From contig NC_092225.1 in the NCBI RefSeq assembly GCF_036320965.1, positions 2,813,183 to 2,877,182 on the forward strand: a DNA stretch of 64,000 nucleotides, given 5' to 3'. Source of the DNA: Panulirus ornatus. Lineage: Eukaryota > Arthropoda > Malacostraca > Decapoda > Palinuridae. Made by a program: the position numbers and the translations under genes. Positions 59,900-64,000 of this stretch are shown here, one piece after another. How positions within the stretch are numbered: the first letter of the stretch is position 1; every line of letters begins with the position of its first letter. Below the pieces are notes generated by a model. It worked only from the letters and a program-made list of their open reading frames with translations. It did not search any database and was not told the DNA's origin.

Positions 59900-60394
59900 T
59901 GTTTACCCCTGGCCTCATCATAAACACATGGATTCATTTGAAATCCTGGAGTCATAACAAGAAAAATGAATAACGACATGTAGTTTGCATTACGTGTGGT
60001 AGGTCAGGGTATTAGTGTGCAGGGAGCGAGTGGGTACATGCACCGCATGGGAGAGACAGATAATAAGAGACCTGATGGTCCATAACCAGGTTATCTGTCA
60101 GAGGACAATAATCTGTAGCGATAGAACAGGATAGTAAAGCAGAGAGCTCCTCCCCACCCACCACTCCCTCCAGCATACCAGCAGGCTAGAAAACAGCTGA
60201 GAAGGAAAGCCATGTACTAGTGTGCTGACAGAGATTTTCTACTGGAAGCTCTGAATTGAAGATAATTCTTAATGCACTTACTTTAACAGGATACATAAAA
60301 GAGGACTTTCATTATTGAGAAAAAAGTGCTTTAAAAGAATGACTTGCGCTTGAATGTTATTTCTTTATGAATGATTTAATTTAATGATAATAGA
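59896..60394. other. No supported gene
   Basis: No motif recognised. Confidence 0.45.
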
Positions 60395-60780
60395 TATCTT
60401 AAAGGTATTTGTCTCGTGATTTAAAGGTATCAGTGATCCTCGCTTCGACAACATCCGGTTGTAGTTTATTGCAGTGTTCAGAACTCAACATCTGATAAAA
60501 CTTTGGTCCACCATTGTATTACACCTCCTTCCTGTGAACATCCAACCAATAATTCCGATCATTGTACTTCATCTAATGTGAAGAAATCTCCTTGGAGTTG
60601 GGTCGTTTATAGATAATGATAACAACCCTTTCAGGCTTTCTGTATAAAGATTATTGTGCAGAAAAGGTGTTAGATTTTTGTTCCTGTTTTTTGTATTTGT
60701 TTTGATTCATCGTTTGCTTCGGGCAATTATGGCGACCGGAACTAAACAGCGTATAGTTTAACTAAGATATTGTAAAGAGC
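60395..60780 (-). pseudogene. LINE C-terminal remnant (L2/CR1-like)
   Basis: Minus-strand frames contain CNKLQPDVVEARITDTFKSR near 60,400-60,475, which fits the W-N-LP-EVV-A-T-FK-RLD terminus of L2/CR1-like polyproteins. KGCYHYL, QGDFFTLDE upstream fits the F-LD/T-TRGH region. Many stops. It may belong with the kind of element seen at 38,985-40,025. Confidence 0.5.
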
Positions 60781-60817
60781 AAGTATTGAGTCTTTTATTT
60801 GTTAGTTTACATACACA

Positions 60818-60865
60818 CATACACACACACACACACACACATTATATATATATATATATATATAT
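60818..60865. repeat. (CA)n and (TA)n
   Basis: Compound microsatellite immediately before the truncated RTE copy V. Confidence 0.95.
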
Positions 60866-61525
60866 GTGTGGAAGTCGAGAACATTATCTCGGAAAGCAAA
60901 AATGGGTATGTTTGAGGGAATAGTGGTTCCAACAATGTTGTATGGTTGCGAGGCGTGGGCTATGGATAGAGATGTGCGCAGGAGGATGGATGTGCTGGAA
61001 ATGAGATGTTTGAGGACAATGTGTGGTGTGAGGTGGTTTGATCGAGTAAGTAACGTAAGGGTAAGAGAGATGTGTGGAAATAAAAAGAGCGTGGTTGAGA
61101 GAGCAGAAGAGGGTGTTTTGAAATGGTTTGGGCACATGGAGAGAATGAGTGAGGAGAGATTGACCAAGAGGATATATGTGTCGGAGGTGGAGGGAACGAG
61201 GAGAAGAGGGAGACCAAATTGGAGGTGGAAAGATGGAGTGAAAAAGATTTTGTGTGATCGGGGCCTGAACATGCAGGAGGGTGAAAGGAGGGCAAGAAAT
61301 AGAGTGAATTGGAGTCATGTGGTATACAGGGGTTGACGTGCTGTCAGTGGATTGAAGCAAGGCATGTGAAGCGTCTGGGGTAAACCATGGAAAGCTGTGT
61401 AGGTATGTATATTTGCGTGTGTGGACGTGTGTATGTACATGTGTATGGGGGGGGGGGGGTTGGGCCATTTCTTTCGTCTGTTTCCTTGCGCTACCTCGCA
61501 AACGCGGGAGACAGCGACAAAGTAT
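60866..61525 (+). mobile_element. RTE copy V, 3' end only
   Basis: Starts at [18 protein letters not shown] and stays open to the C-terminal stop at 61,336, then short 3' UTR. TATACAGGGG and CAAGGCATG variants link it to subfamily S. Confidence 0.88.
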
Positions 61526-61527
61526 AA

Positions 61528-61614
<87 letters not shown>
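61526..61614. repeat. A-run and (TA)n
   Basis: Tail of copy V leading into SINE-A copy 6. Confidence 0.95.
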
Positions 61615-63060
<1,446 letters not shown>

Positions 63061-63280
63061 GAACGCTCGTTGTCTGTCTTTGATAATCGCATGTTTACCA
63101 AATGGCGTCCAAGATTTGTCTCTTCGCTTTATATCGGCTGACTGTTATATTTCTCTCTTGTGTCTCCCCTGATGATGTGATTGTTACACGAAAGTGCACT
63201 TGGGAACTTATCGTGTTTCATTTTCCCCGTGGACTGACAGAAATATCTTGATCACGCGCAAAATTGTGATCCTTTCCAAT
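63061..63280 (+). other. Penelope-like 3' region with hairpin and hammerhead-like core
   Basis: Contains CTGATGA at 63,169-63,175 and GAAA at 63,190-63,193, the conserved core words of hammerhead ribozymes, plus a hairpin CACGAAAGT to ACTTATCGTG (63,187-63,214). Penelope-like elements are known to carry hammerhead motifs in their terminal repeats. The helix II pairing next to the core is imperfect, so activity is uncertain. Confidence 0.4.
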
Positions 63281-64000
63281 AAGGGGAAGAGTGGTTTGAG
63301 AATGTCTTGGTAGTAAAGTCAGGGTTTAGTGAGAGGACTAGAGCAAGGGAAGAAGTGATACTACTCCTGAAACAGGAGTGGTGGGAGTATGTGATAGAGT
63401 GTAAGAAAGTAAACTCTAGATTGATATGGCTAAAACTGAAAATGGATGGAAAGAGATGGGTGATTATTGGTGCATATGCACCCTGGCATGAGAAGAAAGA
63501 TCATGAGAGGCAAGTGTTTTGGGAGCATCTGAGTGAGTGTGTCAGTAGTTTTGATGCACGAGACCGGGTTGTAGTGATAGATGATTTGAATGCAAAGGTA
63601 AGTAATGTGGCAGTTGAGGGAATAATTGGTGTACATGGGGTGTTCAGTGTTGCATGTGGAAATGGTGAAGAGCTCGAAGATTTATGTGCTGAAAAACGAC
63701 TGGTGATTGGGAATACCTGGTTTAAACAGAGAGATATACATAAGTATACGTTTGTAAGTAGGAGACATGGCCAGAGAGCGTTATTGGATTACGTGTTAAT
63801 TGATTGGCGCGCGATAGAGAGACTCTTGGATGTTAATGTGCTGAGCGGTGCAACTGGAGAGATGTCTGATCATTATCTCGTAGAGGTGAAGGTGAAGATA
63901 TGTAGAGGTTTTCAGAAAAGAGGAGAGAATGTTAGGTGAAGAGACTGGTGATAGTAAGTGAGCTTGGGAAGGAGACTTGTGTGAGGAAGTACCAGAAGAG
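63281..64000 (+). mobile_element. RTE copy Y, endonuclease part, runs off window
   Basis: Starts at GEEWFENVLVVKSG and continues through GAYAPWHEKKDH, VVIDDLNAKVSN (GDLN changed to DDLN), DYVLIDWR and SDHYLVEVKVKI to window end. It is open from 63,307 to a TGA near 63,939, where a frameshift in ENVGVKR occurs. The 5' 50 or so codons, including the catalytic Glu, are absent. The RT would lie beyond 64,000. Confidence 0.87.

Overview
The window looks like nuclear DNA of an invertebrate animal, most likely a decapod crustacean. This is an inference from three things: very long (TA)n, (TC)n and (TG)n microsatellites, a dense population of RTE-type LINEs with other arthropod-style LINE and Penelope remnants, and two spliced exons of an extracellular ADAMTS/papilin-type protein. 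There are no bacterial operons, CRISPR arrays or viral genes. Species cannot be fixed from the sequence alone.

Layout. 1-500 is a copy of the 3' flank of a PP2C-type phosphatase sequence. 590-17,557 is a mosaic of one RTE family (copies A to K) in both orientations, joined by (TA)n and interspersed with a short non-autonomous retroposon (SINE-A). 17,600-27,000 is quieter DNA with decayed LINE fragments and three copies of a dispersed 21-bp-period inverted repeat. 27,181-30,882 holds two phase-compatible exons of an ADAMTS/papilin-like gene on the + strand; the 3.5-kb intron between them contains a large 23-bp minisatellite. 31,000-40,000 is intergenic or intronic DNA with degenerate minisatellites, a LINE RNase H remnant and an L2/CR1-like RT remnant. 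40,251-54,692 is a second RTE mosaic (copies L to T) that includes a near-full-length head-to-head pair and a full-length copy. 55,515-56,361 is an intronless, broken PP2C copy. 56,562-64,000 has further RTE copies, a tRNA-like Pol III promoter motif, two minisatellites, a LINE 3' end, a Penelope-like element with a GIY-YIG remnant, and an RTE endonuclease fragment that runs off the window.

How the parts relate. The RTE family encodes an APE endonuclease plus reverse transcriptase (about 1,000 residues) and ends in a small stem-loop followed by A-rich/(TA)n tails. SINE-A carries the RTE 5' leader and an RTE-like 3' stem-loop around a private hairpin, so it probably depends on the RTE machinery. 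Several copies have uninterrupted reading frames in the part retained, which implies fairly recent activity. The only host genes with support are the ADAMTS/papilin-like exons and the PP2C pseudogene; all other long reading frames are retroelement, antisense or microsatellite artefacts.
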